A DNA stretch of 64,000 bases from Streptomyces sp. DSM 110735 (GTDB taxonomy: Bacteria > Actinomycetota > Actinomycetes > Streptomycetales > Streptomycetaceae). The stretch spans positions 48,389 through 112,388 of the forward strand of contig NZ_JACYHF010000019.1 of the NCBI RefSeq assembly GCF_016482685.1, read 5' to 3'. The notes under the pieces are model-generated. The model was given only the letters and a program-made list of their open reading frames with translations, was not told where the DNA came from and did not search any database. The first letter of the stretch is position 1. Each line of letters starts with the position of its first letter. Of the stretch, positions 15,221-25,476 are shown one piece after another. A program made the position numbers and the translations under genes.

Positions 15221-16699
15221 CTAGGAGGCTTCTTTGGGGAAACTCTGTGACCGGTTCGTCCCGCCCGTACCGCCGTGGGGCGCGGTGCCGATCAGCCAGT
15301 CCCGGCGCCCCGGTCGACCCGTGCCGCCGAGCGGCAGCCGTACCTCGAAGCGCGTCCCCGCGCCGTCCGGACCGTCGGCGATACCCACGCTCCCCCGGTG
15401 CAGCGCCGTCTGCTGGGCGACGAGGGTGAGACCGAGACCGGAGCCCGTGCTGTCCGGGCCGCGCCGGAACCGCTCGAAGACCCGCTGCCGGGACTCGGGC
15501 GGTATGCCGGGTCCCCGGTCGGTCACGGTGAGGACGGCGTCGTTCCCGGCGCGGTGCGCGCTCACCCGTATCCGGGCGGCACCCCTCGCGTCGCGCCCGT
15601 GGGCCAGCGCGTTGGCGAGCAGGTTGTCCAGCAGCAGCCGCAGCCCCGGCTCCCAGCCGTGCACGGACAGTCCCGGCTCCGCGTCCAGGGTGATCCCGGC
15701 GTCCCGGTCCCGGCGGCGCGCCTCGGCCACGGACGCGTCGGCGACGTCCCCGAGGTCCACGGGCGCGAAGGTCTCCGCCTCCACCAGGTCGCCCCGCCCC
15801 AGCTCCCGCAGCATCACCAGCAGACCGAGCAGCCGGGCGTGTTCGATCCTGAGGTCCGCCAGCACCTCCTCGCGGTCGCCGTCGGGCAGCCCGGGGAAGC
15901 CGAGGATGTCGAGGTTGGTGCCCATGCTCATCAGCGGGGTGCGCAGTTCGTGCGCGGCGGCGGAGGAGAAGGAGCGGGCGGTGTCCAGCGCCTCGGCGGT
16001 GCGCGCCGCCTGCTCGTCGTAGCGGGCGAGGACGGTGCGCAGGGTGGCGGCCAGCTCGTCCACCTCGGTGACCCCGGTGCGCTCCTGCCCGGGGCGGTCC
16101 CCGCTGGTGCGCGGGTCGAGCCCGGCAGTACGGCGCGTCAGGCGCCGCAGCGGGGCGCTCGCACCGCTCGCGACGCCCCAGGCGAGCAGCCCGGACAGCG
16201 GCGCGGCGAGCAGCGCGGTCAGCACCACCCGGCGCCGCACCAACCGGACCTGGGCGCGGCTCGCGGTGTCGGGCGCGAAGACCCAGAGCGTGCCGCGCGC
16301 GCTCCCGGCGCGGACCGTCCGCGCCAGGACCTGCCAGGCGCGCCCGCCGTCCCGGACGGTGACCGGTCCGGCGCCGGGCGCGGGCAGCCGGACCGAGCCG
16401 CCGGGCTGCGGACCGCCGCTGAAGGAGGTGCCCGCGCCCTCGACGCGTACGCCCACGTCGAGGGCGGCGCTGAACAGCTTCCGCTCGCGCACGTCGGCGA
16501 CCCGGGGGCGCCCGTTCGCGGAGGCGCGCAGCAGGGCGCGGGCGTCGGGGGCGATGGCGGTCGCCCGCTGCCGCAGATGCTCGGTGCCCGCCCCGCGCAG
16601 ATCGCGCGCGACCAGGTGCAGCAGCAGCCACCCCGAGGCGAGCACGAGCAGCGGCACGGTGCAGCCGACGGCGATGCCGACCCGGGTGGAGAGCTTCAC
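15221..16699 (-). CDS. Sensor histidine kinase next to chitinase gene (ChiS-like position)
   Basis: A 492-residue membrane kinase: TM1 at about residues 7-30, an extracytoplasmic sensor of about 125 residues, TM2 near 160-180 and a HAMP-like linker. The HisKA domain has the phospho-His motif AHELRTPLMS, and the HATPase domain has N-box DNLLANALAHG, DRGPGIPP and GSGLGLTLV. The GTG start overlaps the regulator stop (GTGA, 16696-16699) and has a GGGAG ribosome site, so kinase and regulator are coupled. In S. coelicolor a two-component pair named ChiS/ChiR flanks chiC. Position suggests that role here, but I could not verify orthology. A hairpin (15215-15234) spans the stop codon. Confidence 0.85.
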   Translation of the reverse strand: MKLSTRVGIAVGCTVPLLVLASGWLLLHLVARDLRGAGTEHLRQRATAIAPDARALLRASANGRPRVADVRERKLFSAALDVGVRVEGAGTSFSGGPQPGGSVRLPAPGAGPVTVRDGGRAWQVLARTVRAGSARGTLWVFAPDTASRAQVRLVRRRVVLTALLAAPLSGLLAWGVASGASAPLRRLTRRTAGLDPRTSGDRPGQERTGVTEVDELAATLRTVLARYDEQAARTAEALDTARSFSSAAAHELRTPLMSMGTNLDILGFPGLPDGDREEVLADLRIEHARLLGLLVMLRELGRGDLVEAETFAPVDLGDVADASVAEARRRDRDAGITLDAEPGLSVHGWEPGLRLLLDNLLANALAHGRDARGAARIRVSAHRAGNDAVLTVTDRGPGIPPESRQRVFERFRRGPDSTGSGLGLTLVAQQTALHRGSVGIADGPDGAGTRFEVRLPLGGTGRPGRRDWLIGTAPHGGTGGTNRSQSFPKEAS

Positions 16700-17391
16700 G
16701 GCGTCTCCCTGAGGACGAAGCCGACGCCGCGCACGGTGTGGATCAGCCGGGACGCGCCGCCCGCCTCCAGCTTGCGCCGCAGATAGCTGACGAAGGTGTC
16801 CACGGCGTCGGTGCGCACCTCGAAGTCGTAGCCCCAGACGCGTTCCAGGAGCTGGTCGCGGGTGAGGACGAGACCGGCGTTGCGGGCGAGCACCTCCAGG
16901 AGTGCGAACTCGCGCCGGGTCAGCTCCATTTGGCGTCCGTCCCGCTCGGCGGTGTGGGCGGCGGGGTCGATCACGAGCCCCGCCGCGCGCAGCAGTTCGC
17001 GGTCGGCGGGCGGGCTGCGACGCAGCAGGGCGCGCAGCCGGAGCACCAGCTCCTGGAGGGCGAAGGGCTTGACGAGGTAGTCGTCGCCGCCCGCCTGGAG
17101 TCCGGCGATGCGGTCGGCGGTCTCGTCCAGCGCGGAGAGCATGAGCACGGGCAGTTCGCGACCCTCGGCACGCAGCCGGGAGCACACCTGGATGCCGCTG
17201 AGCCCGGGCATCGACACGTCGAGCACCAGCACGTCCGGCGGTTCCTCGGTGACGGCGGCGAGCGCGCGGCTGCCGTCGGGGGCGGTGCGCACCGCGAAGC
17301 CGTTCAGCCGGAGCCCGCGTTCCAGGGAGCGGCGGATCGCCGCGTCGTCGTCGACCACCAGGACCGTCCCGGAACGTGGTGCGTCACCCAT
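16696..17391 (-). CDS. OmpR-family response regulator, divergent from chitinase C gene
   Basis: A 231-residue regulator. The receiver domain (about 1-125) has the acidic pair DDD, the phospho-Asp in LVLDVSMPG and the conserved Lys in YLVKPFA. The winged-helix output domain (about 135-228) has the RDQLLERVWGY and SYLRRKL recognition region of the OmpR/PhoB type. It is transcribed away from chiC, with 184 bp between the starts, and heads an operon with its kinase and two small exported proteins. Control of chiC is likely by analogy with the ChiR system of S. coelicolor, but that remains an inference. The ribosome site is GAGGAGA. Confidence 0.87.
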   Translation of the reverse strand: MGDAPRSGTVLVVDDDAAIRRSLERGLRLNGFAVRTAPDGSRALAAVTEEPPDVLVLDVSMPGLSGIQVCSRLRAEGRELPVLMLSALDETADRIAGLQAGGDDYLVKPFALQELVLRLRALLRRSPPADRELLRAAGLVIDPAAHTAERDGRQMELTRREFALLEVLARNAGLVLTRDQLLERVWGYDFEVRTDAVDTFVSYLRRKLEAGGASRLIHTVRGVGFVLRETP

Positions 17392-17414
17392 GCGCTCTCC
17401 TCATCCAACCAACG

Positions 17415-17458
17415 TATGGGAGAGGGGAGTTGAGAATTTCCCCGACTTCCCTCCCATA
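17415..17458. promoter_or_regulatory. Extended dyad between regulator gene and chitinase promoter
   Basis: A perfect 8-bp inverted repeat TATGGGAG (17415-17422) / CTCCCATA (17451-17458), with weaker internal symmetry (GGGAGT / ACTTCCC). It ends exactly where the first chitinase direct repeat begins. A regulator-binding site is a reasonable reading. It could also sit within the regulator gene's own promoter. Confidence 0.45.
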
Positions 17459-17500
17459 TGGTCCAGACCTATTGACCGGTGGTCCAGACCTTTCTATTCT
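17459..17500 (+). promoter_or_regulatory. Chitinase promoter with paired 12-bp direct repeats (DasR/chitin control)
   Basis: Two perfect copies of TGGTCCAGACCT at 17459-17470 and 17480-17491, start to start 21 bp. Between and after them lies a housekeeping promoter, TTGACC (17472-17477), a 17-bp spacer and TATTCT (17495-17500). The first repeat abuts the -35 box and the second fills the spacer. This is the arrangement described for Streptomyces chitinase promoters, where the repeats mediate chitin induction and glucose repression. The motif also fits the DasR-responsive element. Confidence 0.88.
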
Positions 17501-17575
17501 CGCGGCAGCATGGGCGTGAAGGCTCAGTCATGCCCCCCATGCCTCCTGACACCCCCAATACGAGGGAGGCGCAGT

Positions 17576-19402
<1,827 letters not shown>

Positions 19403-19426
19403 GGAAGTACGAGGGGTCGCCAGACC

Positions 19427-19873
19427 CTAAGCGACGTTGACGCGCTGTCCGGGCGGGGCTGCCTCAAGCCAAGCGAGAAACCCGGTCAGCGCGTCTTCGC
19501 TCATCGCGAGTTCCAGCCGGGTGCCCTGGTGGACGCAGGCGAGGATCACCGCGTCGGACAGCAGAGCCAGCTCCTCCTCGCCCTCGGGCAGCCGGCGCCC
19601 GGCCACCTCGATGCGGGAGCGCTCCAGGACGCGGCGCGGGCGCAGCGCGTAGGAGAAGACCCGGTACCACTCGATGCGGTCGCCGTTGTAGCGGGCGACG
19701 CCGTAGCTCCAGCCCTTGCCGCTGGTGTCCGCCTCCGTGGAGACGTCCCAGCGCAGCGAACAGTCGAAGGTGCCGCCGGAGCGCTGGATCAGCCTGCGGC
19801 GCAGACCGAACAGGAACAATCCCACCAGCACGAGCGCCACCACGGCTCCGCACACAGTCAGAGCGAGGACCAT
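19427..19873 (-). CDS. DUF2550 membrane-anchored protein
   Basis: A 148-residue protein with one N-terminal transmembrane helix (VCGAVVALVLVGLFLFGLRRR) and a soluble DUF2550 domain: FDCSLRW, then GWSYGVARYNGDRIEWYRVFS. DUF2550 proteins are encoded next to the ATP synthase operon in many actinobacteria, including mycobacteria, and their role is unknown. The ATG at 19873 has AGGAGG eight bases upstream. The frame is open to 19993, but the upstream part is promoter-like and contains direct repeats. Confidence 0.88.
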   Translation of the reverse strand: MVLALTVCGAVVALVLVGLFLFGLRRRLIQRSGGTFDCSLRWDVSTEADTSGKGWSYGVARYNGDRIEWYRVFSYALRPRRVLERSRIEVAGRRLPEGEEELALLSDAVILACVHQGTRLELAMSEDALTGFLAWLEAAPPGQRVNVA

Positions 19874-19919
19874 CGACACCGACCTCCTCGTCTTCCTGGT
19901 AGGGGTACTGCGGACGACA

Positions 19920-19956
19920 CCAGGTAATGAAACCGCAGTGCCAGGTAATGGAACCG
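19920..19956 (-). promoter_or_regulatory. Tandem 16-bp direct repeats upstream of DUF2550 gene
   Basis: Plus-strand CCAGGTAATGAAACCG (19920-19935) and CCAGGTAATGGAACCG (19941-19956) differ at one base and lie 21 bp apart, two helical turns on the same DNA face. They lie 47-83 bp before the DUF2550 start codon and look like an operator for a dimer pair. The protein that would bind them is unknown. Region 19874-20047 has no gene. Confidence 0.55.
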
Positions 19957-20047
19957 GAAAAACACCCGTATTCGCCACAGCCGCGACCGGCACCGGAATG
20001 TTCCGGGCCGGCCGCGGCTGAATGACATGGTCACACGGCGCGGTGGG

Positions 20048-20425
20048 TCACTTCGCCGCGGTCGCCGTCCGCAGACGGACATCGGCGCGCCGCTCGGCGT
20101 CCGCGTCGTCGTCCGCCTTCGCGCGCTCCAGCTCCCGCTCGACGCGCTGGACGTCGATCTCCTCCGCCAGCTCGGCGACCTCGGCCAGCAGCGACAGCTT
20201 GTCGTCCGCGAACGAGATGAAACCGCCGTGCACCGCGGCGACGACGGTCCCGCCGTCGCTCGTGCGGATGGTCACCGGGCCCGACTCCAGCACACCGAGC
20301 AGCGGCTGGTGACCGGGCATGACGCCGATGTCGCCGGACGTGGTGCGCGCGACGACCAGGGTGGCCTCGCCGGACCAGACCTGGCGGTCGGCGGCGACCA
20401 GCTCGACGTGCAGCTCAGCAGCCAA
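20048..20425 (-). CDS. atpC: F1Fo ATP synthase epsilon subunit
   Basis: A 125-residue epsilon subunit of the F1 central stalk: an N-terminal beta-sandwich (ELHVELVAADRQVWSGEATL, then GDIGVMPGHQPLLGVLESG) and a C-terminal helical hairpin that can inhibit ATP hydrolysis. It is the last gene of the atp operon. It begins with TTG (20425) behind a GAGGAG ribosome site, a weak start codon. The gap from atpD holds a strong hairpin. Both may lower epsilon output relative to beta, though this is inferred. Confidence 0.95.
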   Translation of the reverse strand: MAAELHVELVAADRQVWSGEATLVVARTTSGDIGVMPGHQPLLGVLESGPVTIRTSDGGTVVAAVHGGFISFADDKLSLLAEVAELAEEIDVQRVERELERAKADDDADAERRADVRLRTATAAK

Positions 20426-20492
20426 GGTTGGCTCCTCGGGTCACCACCCGGCGGTAGTGCCGGGTGTTGGGGTCAATTCTAAAGGGCGTGAA

Positions 20493-20522
20493 GGAGGGGG
20501 CGGGACGGACCCCGCCCCCTCC
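20493..20522 (-). terminator. Strong hairpin between atpD and atpC
   Basis: A perfect 12-bp stem GGAGGGGGCGGG / CCCGCCCCCTCC with a 6-base loop in the 141-bp atpD-atpC spacer. It could be a partial terminator or a processing/stability element that tunes epsilon expression within the operon. Confidence 0.7.
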
Positions 20523-20566
20523 TCGAAGAGCACGAGCTCAAGAGCACAGGCTCAAGAGCGCGGGAC

Positions 20567-22003
20567 TCAGGAGACGCCCAGCTCCTTCGCGTTCTTCTTC
20601 AGGTCCTCGATACCACCGCACATGAAGAACGCCTGCTCCGGGAAGTGGTCGAACTCACCGTCGCAGATCATGTTGAACGCGCGGATCGTCTCCTCCACCG
20701 GAACGTCCGAACCGTCCACGCCGGTGAACTGCTTGGCGACGTGGGTGTTCTGGGACAGGAAGCGCTCCACACGACGGGCACGGTGGACGACGAGCTTGTC
20801 CTCCTCGCCCAGCTCGTCGATACCGAGGATCGCGATGATGTCCTGGAGGTCCTTGTACTTCTGCAGGATGTTCTTGACGCGCATCGCACAGTCGTAGTGG
20901 TCCTGCGCGATGTAGCGCGGGTCCAGGATCCGGGACGTGGAGTCCAGCGGGTCCACGGCCGGGTAGATGCCCTTCTCGGAGATCGGACGGGAGAGAACCG
21001 TCGTCGCGTCGAGGTGGGCGAACGTGGTGGCCGGGGCCGGGTCGGTCAGGTCGTCCGCGGGGACGTAGATCGCCTGCATCGAGGTGATCGAGTGACCGCG
21101 GGTCGACGTGATGCGCTCCTGGAGGAGACCCATCTCGTCGGCCAGGTTCGGCTGGTAACCCACGGCGGACGGCATACGGCCGAGCAGCGTGGAGACCTCG
21201 GAACCGGCCTGCGTGAAGCGGAAGATGTTGTCGATGAAGAACAGCACGTCCTGCTTCTGGACGTCACGGAAGTACTCGGCCATGGTGAGGCCGGCCAGCG
21301 CGACGCGCAGACGGGTGCCCGGGGGCTCGTCCATCTGACCGAAGACCAGGGCGGTCTTGTCGATGACGCCCGAGTCGGTCATCTCCGCGATGAGGTCGTT
21401 GCCCTCACGGGTGCGCTCGCCGACACCGGCGAACACGGAGACACCGTCGTGGTTGTTGGCGACGCGGTAGATCATCTCCTGGATGAGCACCGTCTTGCCG
21501 ACACCGGCACCGCCGAACAGACCGATCTTGCCGCCCTTGACGTACGGGGTCAGCAGGTCGATGACCTTGACGCCGGTCTCGAACATCTCGGTCTTCGACT
21601 CGAGCTCGTCGAAGTTCGGGGCCTTGCGGTGGATGGACCAGCGCTCGCCCTCGTGCTTCTCCTCGGAGTTCAGCACCTCACCGAGGGTGTTGAACACCTT
21701 GCCCTTGGTGAAGTCACCGACCGGGACGGTGATGCCGTCGCCCGTGTCGGTCACCGCGGCCTGGCGGACCAGACCGTCGGTGGGCTGCATGGAGATGGTG
21801 CGGACCAGGCCGTCACCCAGGTGCTGGGCGACCTCCAGGGTCAGCGTCTTCTTCTCGCCCGCCCGCGCCGGGTCGGCGACCTCGACGGTCAGGGCGTTGT
21901 AGATGTCCGGCATCGCGTCGACGGGGAACTCCACGTCGACGACCGGGCCGATGACCCGGGCGACGCGGCCCGTAGCCGTCGCGGTCTCAACAGTGGTGGT
22001 CAT
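20567..22003 (-). CDS. atpD: F1Fo ATP synthase beta subunit
   Basis: A 478-residue catalytic subunit. Walker A is GGAGVGKTVLIQEM, the catalytic Glu lies in GERTREGNDLI, Walker B is DVLFFIDNIFRF, and the DELSEED-equivalent reads IDELGEED. It alternates with alpha in the F1 hexamer and carries the three catalytic nucleotide sites. The ATG directly follows the atpG TAA with no spacer, so translation is likely coupled. Length and sequence are ordinary for the family. Confidence 0.98.
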   Translation of the reverse strand: MTTTVETATATGRVARVIGPVVDVEFPVDAMPDIYNALTVEVADPARAGEKKTLTLEVAQHLGDGLVRTISMQPTDGLVRQAAVTDTGDGITVPVGDFTKGKVFNTLGEVLNSEEKHEGERWSIHRKAPNFDELESKTEMFETGVKVIDLLTPYVKGGKIGLFGGAGVGKTVLIQEMIYRVANNHDGVSVFAGVGERTREGNDLIAEMTDSGVIDKTALVFGQMDEPPGTRLRVALAGLTMAEYFRDVQKQDVLFFIDNIFRFTQAGSEVSTLLGRMPSAVGYQPNLADEMGLLQERITSTRGHSITSMQAIYVPADDLTDPAPATTFAHLDATTVLSRPISEKGIYPAVDPLDSTSRILDPRYIAQDHYDCAMRVKNILQKYKDLQDIIAILGIDELGEEDKLVVHRARRVERFLSQNTHVAKQFTGVDGSDVPVEETIRAFNMICDGEFDHFPEQAFFMCGGIEDLKKNAKELGVS

Positions 22004-22921
22004 TTATCGGTCACTCCCCGAGCTCGCGTCGGCCAGGGCACTGGCGCCACCGACGATCTCGCTGATTTCCTGGGTGATTTCGGCCTGGCGGGCCGCGTTG
22101 GCAAGACGGGAGAGCGTGTTGATCAGCTCACCCGCGTTGTCGGTGGCCGACTTCATCGCGCGCCGCGTGGCGGCGTGCTTCGAAGCGGCCGACTGGAGCA
22201 TCGCGTTGTAGATGCGGCTCTCCACATACCGCGGCAGCAGGGCGTCGAGGACGTCCTCCGCCGAGGGCTCGAAGTCGTACAGCGGGAGGATCTCCCCCTG
22301 GGGGGCGGTCTCCTTGGCGACCTCGTCGAGACGCAGCGGAAGCAGCCGCTGGGCGACCGCCGTCTGCGTCATCATCGACACGAACTCGGTGTAGACGAGG
22401 TACAGCTCGTCCACGCCGCCTTCCGAGTCGGGGGTCTCGATGGCGTTGATCAGCGGCTCGGCGACCTTCTTGGCGTCCGCGTACGTCGGCTCGTCGGTGA
22501 AGCCCGTCCACGACTCCGCGACCTTGCGCTCGCGGAAGTTGTAGTGGGCGATACCGCGCCGGCCGACGATGAACGTCTCGACCTGCTTGCCCTCGCGCTC
22601 AAGGCGCTCGGTGAGCTGCTCGGCCGCCTTGATCGCGTTGGAGTTGAAGGCGCCGGCCAGACCGCGGTCGCTCGAGAGGAGCAGGACCGCGGCACGGGTC
22701 GGGTTCTCCGCCTCCGTGGTCAGCGGGTGCTTGGTGTTCGACCCGGTGGCCACCGCCGTGACGGCGCGCGTGAGCTCGTCCGCGTACGGCTTGGAGGCGG
22801 CCACCTTGCGCTGCGCCTTGACGACGCGCGAGGCGGCGATCATCTCCATCGCCTTGGTGATCTTCTTGGTCGCGGTGACGGATCGGATGCGACGCTTGTA
22901 GACCCGGAGCTGGGCTCCCAT
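22004..22921 (-). CDS. atpG: F1Fo ATP synthase gamma subunit
   Basis: A 305-residue central-stalk rotor. The N-terminus (LRVYKRRIRSVTATKKITKA, then MEMIAASRV) and the C-terminal ASKHAATRRAMKSATDNAGE helices form the coiled-coil shaft that rotates inside alpha3beta3. It sits 21 bp after atpA and abuts atpD. The gene is complete, with no insertion beyond the moderately longer actinobacterial middle region. Confidence 0.97.
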   Translation of the reverse strand: MGAQLRVYKRRIRSVTATKKITKAMEMIAASRVVKAQRKVAASKPYADELTRAVTAVATGSNTKHPLTTEAENPTRAAVLLLSSDRGLAGAFNSNAIKAAEQLTERLEREGKQVETFIVGRRGIAHYNFRERKVAESWTGFTDEPTYADAKKVAEPLINAIETPDSEGGVDELYLVYTEFVSMMTQTAVAQRLLPLRLDEVAKETAPQGEILPLYDFEPSAEDVLDALLPRYVESRIYNAMLQSAASKHAATRRAMKSATDNAGELINTLSRLANAARQAEITQEISEIVGGASALADASSGSDR

Positions 22922-22942
22922 GAGTCAGGTCCCTTCCTTACG

Positions 22943-24535
22943 TCACTTGGCGGCAGTGGCGGGGGTGTCCTCGCCGAGCAGCTTGCCCTCGGAGGTCTCG
23001 AACTGCTTCTTGAACTCCGCGATCGCGTCACCGATGCCCTGCAGGGTGTCGTCCGACATCTTGCCGCCCTCGCGGATCGACGTCATCAGACCCTGGTGCT
23101 TGCGGTGCAGGAACTCCAGGAGCTCCTTGTCGAAGCGGCGCACGTCGTCGACCGGAACGTCGTCCATGCGACCCGTACCACCGGCCCAGATCGAGACGAC
23201 CTGGTCCTCGGTGGACATCGGCTGGTACTGGTTCTGCTTGAGCAGCTCGGTCATGCGGGTACCGCGCTCGAGCTGGTTCTTCGACGCCTGGTCCAGGTCG
23301 GAACCGAAGGCGGCGAACGCCTCCAGCTCGCGGTACTGGGCGAGGTCCACGCGCAGTCGGCCGGAGACCTGCTTCATCGCCTTGTGCTGCGCGGAACCAC
23401 CGACTCGGGAGACGGAGATACCGACGTTCAGCGCGGGGCGCTGACCGGCGTTGAACAGGTCCGACTCCAGGAAGCACTGGCCGTCGGTGATGGAGATGAC
23501 GTTGGTCGGGATGAACGCCGAGACGTCGTTGGCCTTGGTCTCGACGATCGGCAGACCGGTCATCGAGCCGGCACCCATGTCGTCGGAGAGCTTCGCGCAG
23601 CGCTCCAGGAGACGGGAGTGCAGGTAGAAGACGTCACCCGGGTACGCCTCACGGCCCGGCGGGCGGCGCAGCAGCAGGGAGACGGCGCGGTAGGCGTCGG
23701 CCTGCTTCGACAGGTCGTCGAAGACGATCAGGACGTGCTTGCCCTGGTACATCCAGTGCTGGCCGATGGCCGAACCGGTGTACGGCGCCAGGTACTTGAA
23801 GCCGGCCGGGTCGGACGCCGGGGCGGCGACGATGGTCGTGTACTCCAGCGCGCCGTTCTCCTCCAGCGCGCGGCGCACGCCGGCGATGGTGGAGCCCTTC
23901 TGGCCGACGGCGACGTAGATGCAGCGGACCTGCTTCTTCGGGTCGCCCGAGCGCCAGTTGTCGCGCTGGTTGATGATCGTGTCGACGGCCAGGGCGGTCT
24001 TGCCGGTCTGGCGGTCACCGATGATGAGCTGACGCTGACCGCGGCCGACCGGGGTCATCGCGTCGACGGCCATGTAGCCCGTCTCCATCGGCTCGTGCAC
24101 CGACTGGCGCTGCATGACCGTGGGGGCCTGCAGCTCAAGGGCGCGGCGGCCGTCGGTCTCGACCTCGCCGAGGCCGTCGATCGGCTTGCCGAGCGGGTCG
24201 ACGACACGGCCGAGGTAGCCGTCGCCGACCGGCACGGAGAGCACCTCGCCGGTGCGGTGCACCGGCTGGCCCTCCTCGATGCCGCTGAACTCACCGAGGA
24301 CGATGGCACCGATCTCGCGCTCCTCGAGGTTGAGGGCGAGGCCGAGGGTGCCGTCCTCGAACTTCAGCAGTTCGTTGGCCATGGCCGAGGGCAGGCCCTC
24401 GACCTTCGCGATGCCGTCGCCGGCAAGGGTGACCGTACCGACCTCCTCGCGCGAGGCCGCGTCCGGCTTGTACGACTGGACAAAGTTCTCCAGCGCGTCC
24501 CGGATCTCCTCCGGCCGGATCGTGAGCTCCGCCAT
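22943..24535 (-). CDS. atpA: F1Fo ATP synthase alpha subunit
   Basis: A 530-residue non-catalytic nucleotide-binding subunit with Walker A GDRQTGKTALAVDTI and HVLIVFDDLSKQA (Walker B region). The conserved PGREAYPGDVFYLHSRLLER segment marks the alpha/beta family. The ATG at 24535 (MAELTIRPEE) gives the standard start. The extra 13 codons to 24574 lie in the spacer. The 125-bp gap from atpH contains a G/C hairpin (24577-24597). The C-terminal tail is slightly extended, as in other actinobacteria. Confidence 0.98.
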   Translation of the reverse strand: MAELTIRPEEIRDALENFVQSYKPDAASREEVGTVTLAGDGIAKVEGLPSAMANELLKFEDGTLGLALNLEEREIGAIVLGEFSGIEEGQPVHRTGEVLSVPVGDGYLGRVVDPLGKPIDGLGEVETDGRRALELQAPTVMQRQSVHEPMETGYMAVDAMTPVGRGQRQLIIGDRQTGKTALAVDTIINQRDNWRSGDPKKQVRCIYVAVGQKGSTIAGVRRALEENGALEYTTIVAAPASDPAGFKYLAPYTGSAIGQHWMYQGKHVLIVFDDLSKQADAYRAVSLLLRRPPGREAYPGDVFYLHSRLLERCAKLSDDMGAGSMTGLPIVETKANDVSAFIPTNVISITDGQCFLESDLFNAGQRPALNVGISVSRVGGSAQHKAMKQVSGRLRVDLAQYRELEAFAAFGSDLDQASKNQLERGTRMTELLKQNQYQPMSTEDQVVSIWAGGTGRMDDVPVDDVRRFDKELLEFLHRKHQGLMTSIREGGKMSDDTLQGIGDAIAEFKKQFETSEGKLLGEDTPATAAK

Positions 24536-24576
24536 CTGGGTTCCCTGCTCTCCTTGTTGGGCCCGAAGTTTCACTT

Positions 24577-24597
24577 GGGGGGATGGGGACTCCCCCC
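24577..24597 (-). other. Hairpin in atpH-atpA spacer
   Basis: GGGGGGA / TCCCCCC, a perfect 7-bp stem with a 7-base loop, 41 bp before the atpA start. It may act in mRNA processing or stability of the atpA-proximal transcript. Confidence 0.5.
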
Positions 24598-24660
24598 TGA
24601 ACGAGGTGAATCCTCTGCACGGCCCAACCAGGGCCGTAGGTACGTCTTGCGTGTTGAGTT

Positions 24661-25476
24661 CTAGCTCGCCATGCGGCGGCCGGCGTCTTCCAGCCGGTCC
24701 GCGATGGAGCCGTTGATGACCTCGTCACCGACCTGCACGCGCAGTCCGCCGACGACGTCGGGGTCCACGTCCAGGTTGAGGTGCATCCGGCGGCCGTAGA
24801 GCTTCGCCAGGGCGTCGCCCAGACGTCGCTTCTGCGGGTCGCTCAGCGGCACCGCGGAGGTGACCGTGGCCACCAGCCGGTCCCGGCGCTCCGCGGCCAG
24901 CTTGGACAGGGACTCCAGTCCCGCTTCCAGGCTACGTCCACGCGGCGCGGTGACGAGGCGCGTGACCAGACGCTCGGTGACGGGCTTGGCCCGTCCGCCG
25001 AGCAGCCGGTGCAGCAGTTCGGCCTTGGCCGAGGCGCTCGCGGCCCGGTCGGTCAGCGCGGCCCGCAGGGCGGTGTCGGAGGAGACGATCCGGCCGAACC
25101 GGAACAGCTCGTCCTCGACCTCGTCGAGCGTGCCGTCCTTCTCCGCCGCGGTGAGGTCGGCGATGTTCGCCAGTTCCTCGATCGCGTCCACCAGGTCGCG
25201 GGGCTGCGACCAGCGGGAGCGGGCCATCCCGGCCACCAGGTCGGCGGTCTGACCGCTCACCTGGCCGCCGATCAGGCGCTGCACCAGCTCGGCCTTGGCC
25301 TCAGCGGGCTGCGCCGGGTCGGTGAGGACCCGGCGCAGGCCGGCCTCGCGGTCGAGCAGCGCGGTGACGGCCGCCAGCTCGTCGGCGAGCTGCGCGGCGT
25401 TCACGGACGTGGAGTCCGTCAGCGCGTCGAGACGCTCCCGTGCGGCAGCCAGTGCCTCGCGGCTCGCTCCGTTCAT
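24661..25476 (-). CDS. atpH: F1Fo ATP synthase delta subunit
   Basis: A 271-residue peripheral-stalk subunit. The long, helix-rich N-terminal region exceeds the 180-residue delta of most bacteria and is the actinobacterial long form. The C-terminal OSCP-like part ends in DPDVVGGLRVQVGDEVINGS, the diagnostic delta motif. It connects the b subunits to the top of F1. The ATG overlaps the atpF stop (ATGA, 25473-25476), indicating coupling. Confidence 0.95.
   Translation of the reverse strand: MNGASREALAAARERLDALTDSTSVNAAQLADELAAVTALLDREAGLRRVLTDPAQPAEAKAELVQRLIGGQVSGQTADLVAGMARSRWSQPRDLVDAIEELANIADLTAAEKDGTLDEVEDELFRFGRIVSSDTALRAALTDRAASASAKAELLHRLLGGRAKPVTERLVTRLVTAPRGRSLEAGLESLSKLAAERRDRLVATVTSAVPLSDPQKRRLGDALAKLYGRRMHLNLDVDPDVVGGLRVQVGDEVINGSIADRLEDAGRRMAS

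Noticed and set aside
20645..24664. A 1339-residue plus-strand open frame across the atp genes
   Set aside because: It is wholly antisense to atpD, atpG and atpA. Long antisense frames arise from the GC-rich codon bias, and the protein has no domains.
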